From Patella vulgata (Eukaryota; Mollusca; Gastropoda; Patellidae), in NCBI RefSeq assembly GCF_932274485.2, contig NC_065886.2:37683501-37747500 (forward strand): a stretch of DNA of 64,000 nucleotides, written 5' to 3'. The stretch's first letter is position 1, and each line of letters opens with the position of its first letter. Positions 34,153 through 45,325 of this stretch are shown in pieces. The notes below the pieces were generated by a model. That model was given only the letters and a program-made list of their open reading frames with translations, searched no databases and was not told the DNA's origin. A program made the translations under genes and the position numbers.

Positions 34153-37100
34153 GTAAGATCAGTGTTACAGTCATTCAACAATTCGCCTAGACCAAAATTT
34201 CTGAACGAAGTCTAGAAATTTGAATGAACTCCCAATAAACGCGGTGATCTTCAGATGAAATTATTGTTTGAAGATAAATGTTTTCCCTTAATGAGATTGA
34301 GTCCATTCTAAAAGGAAACAAACACAGATCCACTTAGCCACATATCTTCCAATCGGGTAGTGTTTGAATATATCCGCGGTATAGAAAAGAGCACCCTGAC
34401 ACTATCAGACTGCACGAAACCAGAAAGCCCATTTCGATAGTAATTTCCAAATTAATGTGATTTATTTACATCAAAAATATGCTTTCGTGTTTGTTTTTGA
34501 ACTATGGTCTGTCCTATGTTTACTCAATGCAAACAGAATTTCATTCCAAAGGAAACCCCGGTAATGTAGCGACGTCACGGTATCAACGTGGCCTCTAATC
34601 GACAATTCAAGATAGTAACAGAACAAATAAAAACGTAAAGGACGTAAACGATGTAGAATTTAAAACGCGATTTCTGAGCAGATACAAAATTAGCTCGGAA
34701 AATCACGAAATAATATTAATTAAAATTCAACTCATGATGCAATTGTTAGATAAATTTTATTATACGTTATATACTTATATCGGAGAGAGAAGATAAATAA
34801 GATTTGATTTTGTTAACGTCCACAGATCACTGAATATGGGCTGGGAACTCGAGAACTTGGTCTACCTACTGCAGTTATATTTTTTCAGGAGATTTTTTTT
34901 ATCATTTATCCTTCTTATTATCGAGTACATTGAGTCGCCATTTAGGGAAGGCGGAAAAATATTTCAAGGCGATATCGTTAATATTGTTACACCGTATCAT
35001 TCTCTAACCGTTCCTTAAAATATGTTACTCGTATATCAGTTTTATCGATTCAGATCTTCGTTATAAAAAGAAAATTATCCCCCTAAACTCTTGCATTCTT
35101 GTGTAAATGGATGAGCCATTCCCCAGGGTGCTTCATTAGGTAAAAGTATTAAATGTGTTACAATTCGTGAAGTGAGGTGAAGCCAGGCCGGAAATTAAAT
35201 GTCCCAAATTCCCAACCCGTCAATATTTATTATAGAGCCAATATATGTATGCTTCTAACGGTTTCTCTGAAAAAATTCAAATTAATTATCTATATTGGTT
35301 TTCTTTTTTACTGACTGCTGCTGGATCTACACGGATTGCCGAGTTATTATGATGAAAATTATCTGCGTTATTTAGTTCCAGACACCCAGTTCAAGTTCTC
35401 TTGTCGCGGTATTGTAAGGCATTGAAATTACGCAACATACGATCATTCGACACCATTGTGCCTTCAAATGCCGAGTTTTGTATTTTATTCGGGAAATTTA
35501 TGAGCACAAAAGTAATAAATAGCCTAAACAACAGAAATCACCCGCCGCACGGAAAATGGCGACCTTCGGCGCTTCTTGTTCTGTTACTTAATATGATTTT
35601 AAACAGATATAATTTAACGTGGTATAATCTATACAGACCAGCTCAGTAATGAAGACAGCGTGTTATGGAACAATTTCAATTTTCAACTGTTTTTCTTGTC
35701 AAGCCCTGCTTACTGGACCACATGAAAGTGGGAAATAAGAAAATAGCTAAATTGCTCCAGGTAGAGAATACTAGCTATTTACAATCTTATGTAAAGGTAG
35801 AGAATACTAGCTATTTACAATCTTATGTAAAGGTCCAAGATAAATAAGATCCGTATCAGAGACGCTGTTGGCATCACAATAGTGCCCTCTTCTACGCTCA
35901 CACATAATATAGGCGTATAATGCAATTGCCCTGTCCGTCAGTCCGTCGTGTTTGCTTGTCCTGTCCTGTCTTGTCCGGATCCATTCACTTGATTTGATAT
36001 TTGTTTATTAGTGCAATGTCTATTTTCTGTCTTGTCCACAGGTTTATCTTGTAGATTTTTGTTTTACGTGTAGTTCAGTCCTCCTGCACTTACTATTAGA
36101 GGCCGCAATTTTTGGCGAATCTTTTTTAAACTTTAGGATAATTCTTATGAGTCTACGACATCTGGGATTTGAGCGCGGTCGCTTTTTTCGAGTTCTTGAC
36201 CTTTCATTAGCGTAATTTTGCTTGTCGGCTCTCTAGACGTCATCATTTTTGACGAATCTATTTCATACCTTCGAATAAAGAAACTTTTCAGTAGACAATT
36301 GGGATTGAATTTAAGCCCAATCGCTATTTTTGCTCCTGAAGTATGGCCCTTTACTAAGCGTAATTTAGCTTATTTGCCACAAGATTTACTTTTGGATAAG
36401 CTTGAACGCTGTCTATGGCTGTCTTGTTTTTCGTTTATTCAAGTGCAACGCTTGTACGTGACTAACAGTAGGGTCGCCTGTCTAACCTCGTGAATTATTT
36501 AATAAAAAATTGAACCGAATTATGTTGGAACCATATGTTGGTCCCGAAATGACCTAGTTTGTGTCGAATGGACGTTATACCATAGGTGTCTTCCCGTGCA
36601 GTTCACACTAACGTTGGATAGCGAAACTTGCATTGGTGAATAATGATATCAGCCTGCGTTTAAGTGCTGAAGGGTCAAATTCGCAAGTGTGGTAATGTCA
36701 GAAGGTACATAATATAGCAATGCCAAACGGACGACAACAATTAGCCCTTGCCAGTGATAGATTGCAACATTATGGTTCTTAGTATTGGATAACCCATACA
36801 CTATTATATCTATTGAAAGATTATAATTTATTGGAAGACATTGTGTTGGAGTATTGTGAAATATATCCCTTGAGGCACCCAAAGCATACTATTGAAATTT
36901 ATATAAAGTTTTCTTCACTGCGTTACACCTTCATACAAGTTTATTGAATTCTTCTAGACAATAGTTAATTTGTTTGTATAGTTATTCGTCTTACAGGGAA
37001 ATCAATGGAATGAATTTAACAACATCAGTTATGTTATATATTCGCGCAATTCAATAAAATATGTTATTTCGCTATTCAAGCTGTCGCATTCATGCAATGT

Positions 37101-40100
37101 TTGCTTTATGTCTAATTGAACAGTTGTGCTGTATTGATAGACATCCTTTGAATTATTGTTAGAACACCATAAATCATTTTTTTTAATATACAAAACACTA
37201 TGTATTTTTATATAAAACATTGAAATGTCAGATTGTAATAACCTATTCTGTGATGCCCCTAGATAATACAAACAAGGATTGTATTATTTAATTATTTTTC
37301 TAGAAATGTGCTTTTGTTTGTATGTGTTAGTATATCTATTATTTACGATTATTTATATTTCAACCAAACATGATAGAGCCGCGGGGTTGGCTCGCTAACC
37401 TGGAGGTCCCGTGATCGATAATGGTGTTTGTCGAGAAGTTCATCGGGTATTTCCGGCGTGCCCCCCCCCCCCCGTGTCAGTGGTGTAGGACGGAGGACCT
37501 GTTAAGGGCCAGTGTATAGTCTTTCGGATGGAGCGAAAAACCGAGGTCATGTGAACACATTGGCCTGCACGTAAACTAACCATTGGCAATTGGAATTCAA
37601 TATAAGAGTAGGCCGTAGTGCCGCTATCCGAGCAAAGTTTCCCTCATGGTACACTGTAGGGCTTATGTCCGTCTTCAATAGCCGAATCGTGGCAGAACAG
37701 TAGGGCGTTAAACCCTATTTCATTTCATTGTCATGTTGGTCCGTCGAACTTACAGCGATTGTTGATTAGAGTTTTAAAAAGAACACATTCGAAATTAAGA
37801 ATGTTTCCACCCACTTAGCGATTTTTAAGACTCAGTGAAGTTGCCTATTATAAGCAAGATCATTGTCGGATTACAAACATTTTGGATCGTGAATTTTGAG
37901 TTATCTTCCACGGCACGTTCTGACAGTTTAAGCATATGTACACGATAGGGGCGACCAGACCCCATTGCATGAAGAGATTTACATGCTACGTCTCCGAGTG
38001 TTTAAATTATAAATAATTACATACGAGTCGTATATATACTATATTAGCACACGTAATAACACCAATTAGAATTCACTATTGTTCCATTTCAATCAATATT
38101 GTCGTGAAAATAAATGATCCTAATATTTAACATTTAGGACACAAGTCGTGTATTCTTTGGTTTCGAGAGCCATTTGTAATGAACAAAGAAGAACATATCC
38201 TACAAGACGAGGAAGTTTTTAGTAACGGCTTAAAAATAATAATTTTTAAAAATGTATAAAATGGACTAGGCAGGCGTAAACGACTGCCGCTCAATTTTGA
38301 CCGTTCACGTATTTCACCAATCTGATTAAAATACAGATCTATATTTCGTTTCGTTTTTTTTATACTTTCGATGGCCTACACTACATGAAGATCTGGTCGG
38401 TTGTTCTGGAAGGTCGCGTCAGGGGTCGTACAAGCGACTTTTGACCTTATGACGAAGGCATAGATTAATCAATCAGCGTTGACGTTACTAGTGGTTTACC
38501 CACAGTTCCGTGCATCGCACACAAAGAATCGCCGTAACAGACTGTTTCATTGGCTAATCCCTCACTTCAACCAGAACGCCAGTAATATAACAAGTCTTCC
38601 AGATCCTAGTGTAGTAAAGACAAGTAAAACGAAATTTTGAACTATAAAAAAACGAAACGAAATAGGATCTGTGTTTTGATCAGATTAGTATTTACAATAT
38701 TTTTTTTTAAATGAATATATATTTAAATCACTTCATATTACAATAATATGTGCTTGCGGGCCCATTTTCGTCTATTTTGTGGTTCCAAATAATAGAGCTA
38801 TACGCCCTTTAACGTCTTGGTTTTCTGCTCTTTCGCTGCTAATGAAGACGCTTTACTTGAAAAGTTAACTGTATGTGTTTAGAAACGTATAACGATCTCG
38901 ATATTATCTATATAAAGTTTACTTAGTCATAATACAATGTTTTCTGGTAGCAGTTTAAAGATATAGCCAAATATGAAAGCAAGTTCAACTGTTACTCAGT
39001 CCTTCTACTTTAGTTATTTACACCCTTCGACTACACGATATTATTATTAAACGCAACTTGAACCCTTATATTACGAAGAGAAATGATTATATCACAATTC
39101 ACTGGAGAATATATCTGAATTAATTGACACAAAGTGTTATTCACTTAACATTATTAAAGAAACTCGGTTTTAAAGGAGTTGTCCCAAAATCAGCAAGTGT
39201 ATAGGATGTAAAGCGGTTTTTAAGGAGCTGTTCCAAAATCCATAAGTGGGTATGATGTAATAGGTTTTTAAATGGATTGAAATAAAAAGGGGTGCGATGA
39301 GGGGAAATGTTGCCCGGGCAGCGGCACTATGGCATAATCTTATATCGAATCCCAACTGATGTCCTTGTCAGCCCTCCGTCCTGCACCGATGAAGTAATTG
39401 TTTTTAAGGAACTGTCCCAAATTGAAAATCAATAAGTTGCCAGGATGTAATCGGTTTTAAAGGAGCTATCACAAGAGTAGACAGGATGTAATCTGAAATC
39501 TAGATTCCAGCCATTTTTCGGTTAACCTTAAGTAGTGACGGGTGTTGTACATTCGGCACGACATGCTTACTCTTTCTGAAACACTTTATACCACTTATCG
39601 CTGGCTTTCGAAGCACTAAAATGTATTGTAATTATATATGTCCAATCGATATACCGTTGTATTTAAGCCAATCTAGTGGTGAGTCTGCTCGTGGACTTTG
39701 ACCCCTGGTCAATCCAGATCCAAACTATTCTTCTGGTTAGCTATAAGTAGTAACGGGTATCGTATACGAGGCTGGGTGAGCTTAAAACTTTTGATACCAA
39801 TTCTAGATTGATGATTTCGCAAAGCTAACAAAAGTTTGTAGTATTGCTGTATGTATCAAATAGATACATGCAGATTGGAGAACACGGCGACTCTTGTCAC
39901 TTGAGATCGAATCCACGACATTTGAATCGATAGTTGGCCCCATTCCCCACACCGGGCCATACACACACATATAAAATGTATGGGTACGGTTTCTTTAATA
40001 GAAATAAAGATGTATGAGGAGCGGCTAGTTGATCGGACACCCACTCCTTAACGACTGTCCCTAGAGATATCTTCTCATGTAACGACTAGCTGTTTTCAGA

Positions 40101-43100
40101 AGCAAGAGTTCTATTTTACACGCCGCATGCCGTCACCATTAATCTAGAAGATGGTGACATGCACGACCTTTCATACAATTGGGCCCTTCAGGGAGTTGAT
40201 AATTAGCTAATACAATTTGTTGCGGATCGTGGGTAGTTCAGATGTATACAGGATAAAAGCATACAATTAATTGTTGATTACATTTTCTGATTACTCGGAT
40301 TTTTTTTCTTTCAACTTTCAATTAATGAAACTCCCAATGGACGACGCTGATAGTTTATGCTTTTTAATATCTCATCCGGCAGACCGATCGCATCATTTGC
40401 ATTAATTCTTTCTTATATTCAGTGCAAAGGGTTTTTTGGGGGTTTTTTTTAAAAAGAGAACTTGTGTCCTAACTTTGTATTTAATGCACCCATATAGCTA
40501 CATTCATATATTTTTCAAACGCTTTTCATATTAACAAATAACCGGTCCCTCTGCTGTAAAATAATTAGATCTAATTGGTTTGGTTCCTACAAAAATGTCG
40601 CCTGTGAATGAAGCCAACGATTAATAACCTAACACCTGCTGAAACCAATTAATTACCTGAAGTAGGTCTTGAAATAGGTGTTCAGACAATACGGAACACC
40701 ATGACTGAAACAAAATCAAGACCCAATGAATTTCCTACGTTATAATCGCTCTACAAGTACAGTGCTGGTGCAGTGGTTGTGGACTGTGCTTCGTTGTCTG
40801 GTAAACTACATATATTTGGGGTTTCTATTTCACTAGGTTTTTCTTATATTCCAGGATTTTACCGTGAGCATACTGTTGCATCTACAATGGACGGACAGTA
40901 GGTTAGTTCCATACAACTTCCAGCAACTCTTCGGAAACCTTTCCTTCCTGGAAATAGATTCAACCAATAGTAAACGAATATGGGTTCCAGATATTTTCTT
41001 CCCCAATGAAAAGAAAGCTTCTTTCCATGACGTAATGATGGCTAATCAAATGATGCGTCTTTATCCCTCAGGCAAAATATTGTATATATCACGGTGAGTA
41101 AATACTGTATATATCACGGTAAGTAAATATTGTATATATCACGATTCGAAAGTCACGGTAGCTCAGTGAGTAACCAGGGCCTCTAAGGTTCGATTTCGGT
41201 GTTGGCCGAGAAAGAGCCCCGTGATTATACAGCTTGGCTTACCCTTGTCAGAGACACAGGACAGAGGGTTTGACAATGGATATTGTCTAGTCGTTCGAAT
41301 CGGACGGAAAACTGGGGTCAGTTATACAGTTTGGAGTACACATAAATAGGACACTAAACTTGACAGATATAATTCAATTGCTGTCCGAGCATATTTTCCG
41401 TCATAGTACACTGCATGACGCACGCCTATCTTCGTTATCCCGGTTGGTGCAGAAAAGAAGGACGTTAAACCACATTTCATTGGCATTGCATTGTGAACAG
41501 TTCCACTCTCATTGGTCTCGAAATGATACGGTTTCAAGAACACGACATCTGAGCATTGTGAACGAGCATATATTTGCTACTTTTATTTTCGCCAAGATGT
41601 ACACCTTTCAGATTATTATGATTACCGAACATATTACTGATAGTAAACGATCGTCCCTGTGGAGATTATCGTGAAATGGACATTTTCAGCTTCTGTCACG
41701 TCAACATTGCCTTTACAAACACTATGTGTCTATTTCTATGGCAAGTATCCCAGAACAAACAGACCAAGTTTGTGTAAGCAGCCATTATTAGGTCTGATGT
41801 ATTCAAGCTTACTAATCAATTAACTAGAGACTCTAGAAATGAACTAAATGTGAATTAATAGTCAATTAAAGAGGCAAATCATTTATATTGGTCACGTTTC
41901 ATACATAGATATATATCGGGTAAAGCTATAGGCGATGATCGGTAACACGGCTTTAATTCTCCTGTCTTACCTCGGATTCCGTCCACAATAATATTATAAT
42001 CAGTCTAGAAATAACAGCAAAAATAAATGAAACCGTTAATCAGTCTTTTTTTATAACATTACCTTAGTAGAAGCAAACGAAATTAATTTGTAATTTGAAG
42101 GTGAAAATTAACAATTTCACTGCATTAGAGAATTTCCTTAAAGCACCACTACACCACTCTAATATGACACCATATTGAAACGTCTCCCTTTGTCCTTTGT
42201 GCAATCGTCAACATCCTCTTTGCTTTAACAACAGAACCCTATCACCGAAAAGTTCCAAACTTAAAAGGCTGTGTCGACAAAATAATATAAATGCGTCCCT
42301 TTGTTCTGATTCTCAAAGCCAAAGAAAATAATATAATACAGTATATGTATTTTTTAATTTCAGATTATCGATGACATTAAGTTGTCCAATGAACCTCAGA
42401 AATTATCCTTTTGATAAACAAACTTGTAGTGTGGAAATAATGAGCTGTAAGTATTCATTCTAGGTTCTTCGCATCCAGGTTCCTCTGGATTTTCCAGCCT
42501 GGTTTTCTCTTGTCAGAGGTGCAGGGCGTAGGACCTAGCAAAGAACAACTGTCTAGTCGTTCGGGTGGATCGACAAACCACATTCCTGCGTACACGTAAG
42601 CTTGCACGTAAAATAACCTTTAGCAGATGGAATCTGATGAAGAGTAGAAGGAAACTGTCCATCATAGTCCACTGCATGGAGTTTTCCGTCTTCATTGATC
42701 GGTCTTTTAAGAAACGTACAACGTTAAACCACATTTTATTTCATTTCAAAACTGAGAATCATGAATCGTAGGCACTGATTCTCGTTTTGTTGACTCTCAC
42801 ACACTATTATGTCAAGTCTCAGTTTAGCCTTATTACTGTGTTAGTTAACTTGCCAATTGAAAGTAGCGTGTAGCCAAAAGTAATATAAAATGCGGAATTA
42901 CCTTAATGGAAGTCATTAGAGCTAACCGACCACTGCCATAGCCAAGTTTTCCTAATTTAAAGGGCATTACGTATTATGAAGGATTGTAGATATTTTTTTT
43001 TTATCTCTTTTAGTTGGATACACGGTAGATAAATTACAGTTAGAATGGATGAACCAATCAAATACCAATACTGAAGCTGTTTCTATAAATAAACGCGTGG

Positions 43101-44828
43101 AATTACCTCAGTTTGAAGTTATTGATAGTGGACCTGAAAGATGTCGTCGCACTTACCATCGCACTGGTAAGTATCTTCCATACGAAGTTCGGATGTGTAC
43201 CAATGTAATAAATTTGTTTTGAAGTAAGATGGTTGTCTTGAAATAACCAGATTGACGCTTCTAACTCTATGGATATAGTTTCCCATGTGTTGTGCTTAAA
43301 TAAGCAAGATGTAAGAGCTAAATGTGCTTATTGCAAGTCTTTATTATTTAACATGACAAGCGTAATCAACTCTCTAGATCATCGGATGGCCGCGACTTAT
43401 ATTGTCATTTAATAATTTAATTTAAAAATTAATAATCTTGGCATAATCTCGATTGTCGATGGCGTTACTACTAAAATAAACAATTTACGCTACATCTTCA
43501 AACACTGATAACTTCGCTCTGTATAAAGTAATTTGAATGAAATTTTCTTTATATTCATTTTTCTTTATCCGTTTTTTTAAATATTATACAAAGAACGGAC
43601 AGCTCTTTATTTAAATTTTACATAATGCATCTTTAAGCATGATAAATAATTTATATTTGCAGGTAATCAGAGTTGTCTACAAGCTAATGTTTACCTTGAG
43701 CGGAATATAGGATACTATGTGGTACAGATGTATATACCCAGCGTTTTAATTGTGATGCTTTCTTGGATCTCATTCTGGTTAACAGTCAACTCGGTTCCTG
43801 GTCGAATCTCATTGGGTGTTTTAACCGTTCTAACTATGACGACACAGAGTACAGGTGTCAACAACTCCTTACCACGTGTTTCGTATACCAAGGCGATCGA
43901 CGTGTGGATGTCGACTTGCCTTGTATTTGTGTTTGCAGCGCTTCTTGAGTTCGCGGTAGTGAATGTTATAAGTAGAAAGGATGACCTAAACGAGTTTTCG
44001 CTTAGGGGTGTTTTTTCAATTCCAAAGGATATTGAGAATGGTGAGGTAAGGCAATAATTTGGATATGCGGTACTTCCCTCAGCTGTATAGAGCCTCGGGG
44101 CGTTTTAGTTACATACTCGTACAATCTTAAATCCACATTTATGAAATTTCAATTTTTGTACATTTACGATTTTTATTTTTGTACATTATGAAATTTCATT
44201 TTTTGTACATTTACGAAATTTCAATTTTGGTACATTTACGAAATTTTAATTTTGGTACATTTACGAAATTTCAAGTTTGGTACATTTCCGATTCGCTTAG
44301 GGGTTGGGGGGTTTTTTTCAAATTTTTTTTCGAAATTTCAAGTTTTGTAAATTTACGAGATTTCAAGTTTTGTAAATTTCCGAAATTTCAAGTTTTGTAA
44401 ATTTACGAAATTACAAATTTTGTACATTTTCCATTCCTCTTCAATTTTGAAACCTTCAGTTACTCATTACATGGCCATTACCATCCATTACCATTACACA
44501 TTATTAGAACACTATGATTGCCATCTGGTTGTCAGACATAGCCGTGAAAGATTATGTTGAAAGGATTTTAGATATCTGAAAGCGTGTATACAGTCTGTCT
44601 ACCTTCTATCTAAAATCTGTTAATAACTCTGACCGACTTTAAAATTCATTTATCTCTTTATTATAGGTTAGCCTACCATTGGAACCACGTGATCCATATT
44701 CTACACCTAAACCAATCAAAAGAGGCGTTGTATATGCTATGTATTTGGATGTGGCATCACGCATCCTATTTCCCGCCATATTTATACTGTTCATCATCTG
44801 TTACTGGGCTTATTATATTATGCAATAA
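34085..44828 (+). CDS. Cys-loop ligand-gated anion channel subunit, glycine receptor/GluCl type (5'-partial, 6 exons seen)
   Basis: Plasma-membrane neurotransmitter-gated chloride channel subunit, one of five per receptor. Coding exons read as join(34085..34152, 40855..41093, 42364..42446, 43014..43166, 43663..44045, 44667..44828). All junctions are GT-AG and the phases stay open for about 361 residues to TAA. In order: beta strands ending NEATM, then QWTDSRL and [12 protein letters not shown]; the Cys-loop [19 protein letters not shown]; a second disulfide pair [14 protein letters not shown]1 near [20 protein letters not shown]2 [19 protein letters not shown]3; a short M3-M4 loop of about 58 residues; M4 [18 protein letters not shown]. 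The second disulfide and M2 place it with GlyR and GluCl subunits, not GABA-A or nicotinic ones. The signal peptide and first strands must lie upstream and were not found. Odd: the M2 entry is PGR instead of PAR, and His stands where the agonist-binding Arg normally sits (QWTD exon). Whether the agonist is glutamate, glycine or something else cannot be told. Confidence 0.93.
35760..35832. repeat. Exact 36-bp direct duplication
   Basis: GTAGAGAATACTAGCTATTT + ACAATCTTATGTAAAG occurs twice in tandem without a mismatch, so it is recent. Confidence 0.92.
35960..36100 (-). repeat. Repeat D, about 140 bp, inverse orientation
   Basis: TGTCCGGATCCATTCACTTG, CTGTCTTGTCCACAGGTTTA and AGTCCTCCTGCACTTACTAT mirror the copy at 11943. 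It lies in the first visible channel intron. Confidence 0.55.
36440..36580 (+). mobile_element. SINE-2, internally deleted
   Basis: CAGTAGGGTCGCCTGTCTAA jumps to GAACCATATGTTGGTCCCGA and ATGACCTAGTTTGTGTCGAA. Head and tail are mostly lost. It lies in the first visible intron of the channel gene. Confidence 0.7.
37383..37729 (+). mobile_element. SINE-1, near full length
   Basis: GGCTCGCTAACCTGGAGGTC (head), a C-run at 37459, GAAAAACCGAGGTCATGTGA, CAGAACAGTAGGGCGTTAAA and ATTTCATTTC. Located in the first visible intron of the channel gene. Confidence 0.85.
38318..38688. mobile_element. MITE-2 with about 46-bp terminal inverted repeats
   Basis: The left end reads CAATCTGATTAAAATACAGA, then TCTATATTTCGTTTCG and a T-run. 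The right end, inverted, reads TAATCTGATCAAAACACAGA, then TCCTATTTCGTTTCG and a T-run. About 41 of 47 positions agree. The interior has no coding sequence. It lies in the large first visible intron of the channel gene. Confidence 0.75.
38806..38852 (-). mobile_element. SINE-1 3' fragment
   Basis: CCCTTTAACGTCTTGGTTTT then CTGCTAATGAAGACGC, the 3' part in inverse orientation. Confidence 0.5.
39166..39502. repeat. Degenerate tandem repeat with SINE-1 fragment inside
   Basis: Units resembling TTTTAAAGGAGTTGTCCCAA + AATCAGCAAGTGTATAGGAT + GTAA occur about four times, split by 39290-39396. Confidence 0.65.
39290..39396 (-). mobile_element. SINE-1 internal fragment
   Basis: GTGCGATGAGGGGAAATGTT, GCAGCGGCACTATGGCATAA, then a jump to CCGTCCTGCACCGATGAAGT. 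It sits within a degenerate tandem repeat (39166-39502). Confidence 0.7.
40855..41093 (+). CDS. Channel exon B (239 nt), loops D, A and E
   Basis: Follows acceptor TATTCCAG and starts [17 protein letters not shown]. It contains [13 protein letters not shown] and ends [12 protein letters not shown] at donor GTGAGT. The Arg that contacts the agonist carboxylate in GlyR and GluCl (FLRQQW / TFREQW) is His here (LLHLQW). The exon end and its donor are repeated 25 bp downstream, giving a second donor, GTAAGT, at 41119. Confidence 0.92.
41070..41143 (+). repeat. Threefold 25-bp repeat carrying the exon B splice donor
   Basis: TATTGTATATATCACG|GTGAGTAAA at the exon end is followed by TACTGTATATATCACG|GTAAGTAAA and by TATTGTATATATCACGATTCG. 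Two potential donors lie 25 bp apart (GT at 41094 and 41119). The third copy has lost the GT. Confidence 0.9.
41152..41482 (+). mobile_element. SINE-1, full length, in a channel intron
   Basis: The head TCACGGTAGCTCAGTGAGTA contains a near-canonical A box, and AAGGTTCGATTTC a B box. The end is GACGTTAAACCACATTTCAT. It inserted only about 60 bp after the exon B donor. Confidence 0.85.
42364..42446 (+). CDS. Channel exon C (83 nt), Cys-loop
   Basis: Follows acceptor TTTCAG and ends at donor GTAAGT. It reads [20 protein letters not shown] followed by CSVEIMS. The two cysteines are separated by 13 residues, as in every member of the superfamily, with the Pro-x-Asp turn as Pro-Phe-Asp. The 83-nt length is typical for this exon in the family. 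Confidence 0.93.
42478..42747 (+). mobile_element. SINE-1, head-truncated, in a channel intron
   Basis: TTGTCAGAGGTGCAGGGCGT, TACACGTAAGCTTGCACGTA and ACGTTAAACCACATTTTATT. It occupies half of the 567-bp intron between exons C and D. Confidence 0.8.
43014..43166 (+). CDS. Channel exon D (153 nt), loops B, F and start of loop C
   Basis: Follows a T-rich acceptor TCTCTTTTAG. It reads [15 protein letters not shown], then [20 protein letters not shown], and ends with a split Gly codon at GTAAGT. FGYT and the aromatic in RTYHRTG correspond to loops B and C of the agonist site. One putative N-glycosylation sequon (NQS) lies near residue 14. Confidence 0.9.
43663..44045 (+). CDS. Channel exon E (383 nt), loop C, M1, M2, M3
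   Basis: Follows acceptor TTTGCAG. It reads [19 protein letters not shown]1, M2 ([18 protein letters not shown]), [16 protein letters not shown] and M3 ([17 protein letters not shown]). It ends ENGE at donor GTAAGG. In vertebrate GlyR genes this stretch is usually divided between two exons; here it is one. The -1' position of M2 is Gly instead of the usual Ala of anion channels. Confidence 0.95.
44135..44430. repeat. Minisatellite, about 23 bp, in the last channel intron
   Basis: Units ACATTTACGAAATTTCAATT + TTGGT and variants recur about ten times. A T-rich insert lies at 44300-44335. Confidence 0.88.
44667..44828 (+). CDS. Channel terminal exon F (162 nt), M4 and stop
   Basis: Follows acceptor TTATTATAG in phase 0. 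It reads [20 protein letters not shown], then a Asp-x-x-Ser-Arg motif and the M4 helix [20 protein letters not shown], ending MQ and TAA. The extracellular tail is only a few residues, as usual. No clear polyadenylation site was fixed; ATTAAA strings occur near 45683 and 45754. Confidence 0.92.
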   Translation, partial: VSLPLEPRDPYSTPKPIKRGVVYAMYLDVASRILFPAIFILFIICYWAYYIMQ

Positions 44829-45093
44829 CACCAACTATAGATGTGATGAAGCGGTTGATAATGACTCTATTTACAGACTTACGATGATGTTGTAAGCGGG
44901 TGGGAATGGAACATTTCATTTTGACTATATTTACTGACAAAACGATCCTGCTGTAACGGGGGGTGGGGGGGGTGAGGCGTTTCGTAGTGGTATTATTTAA
45001 AGATGATTCGCTGGGTTCAGAAACGTCTCCTAGAATAATATAATGACGTGATGAAAAAGAACAAATTACTATATGCTGGAAATCACAGTGATG

Positions 45094-45325
45094 ATATGTA
45101 GGTCTGGTGAATATATGTAGGCCTAGTGATTATATATAGGCCTAATGATTAAATGTAGGCCTGGTAATTATATGTAGGCCTAGTGATTATATTTTGGCCT
45201 AGTAATTATATGTAGGCCCAATGATTATATGTAGGCCTAGTGATTATATTTTGGCCTAGTGATTATATGTAGGCCTAGTAATTATATGTAGGCCTAATGA
45301 TTATATGTAGGCCTGGTAATTATAG
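45094..45325. repeat. Minisatellite, about 20 bp
   Basis: TATATGTAGGCCTAGTGAT and variants (TTGG for GTAGG, AATG for AGTG) repeat about eleven times, just past the channel gene. Confidence 0.92.

Noticed and set aside
36218-36493. 91-codon frame in the large channel intron
   Set aside because: No domain, ends in a SINE-2 fragment, no splice sites that fit the channel.
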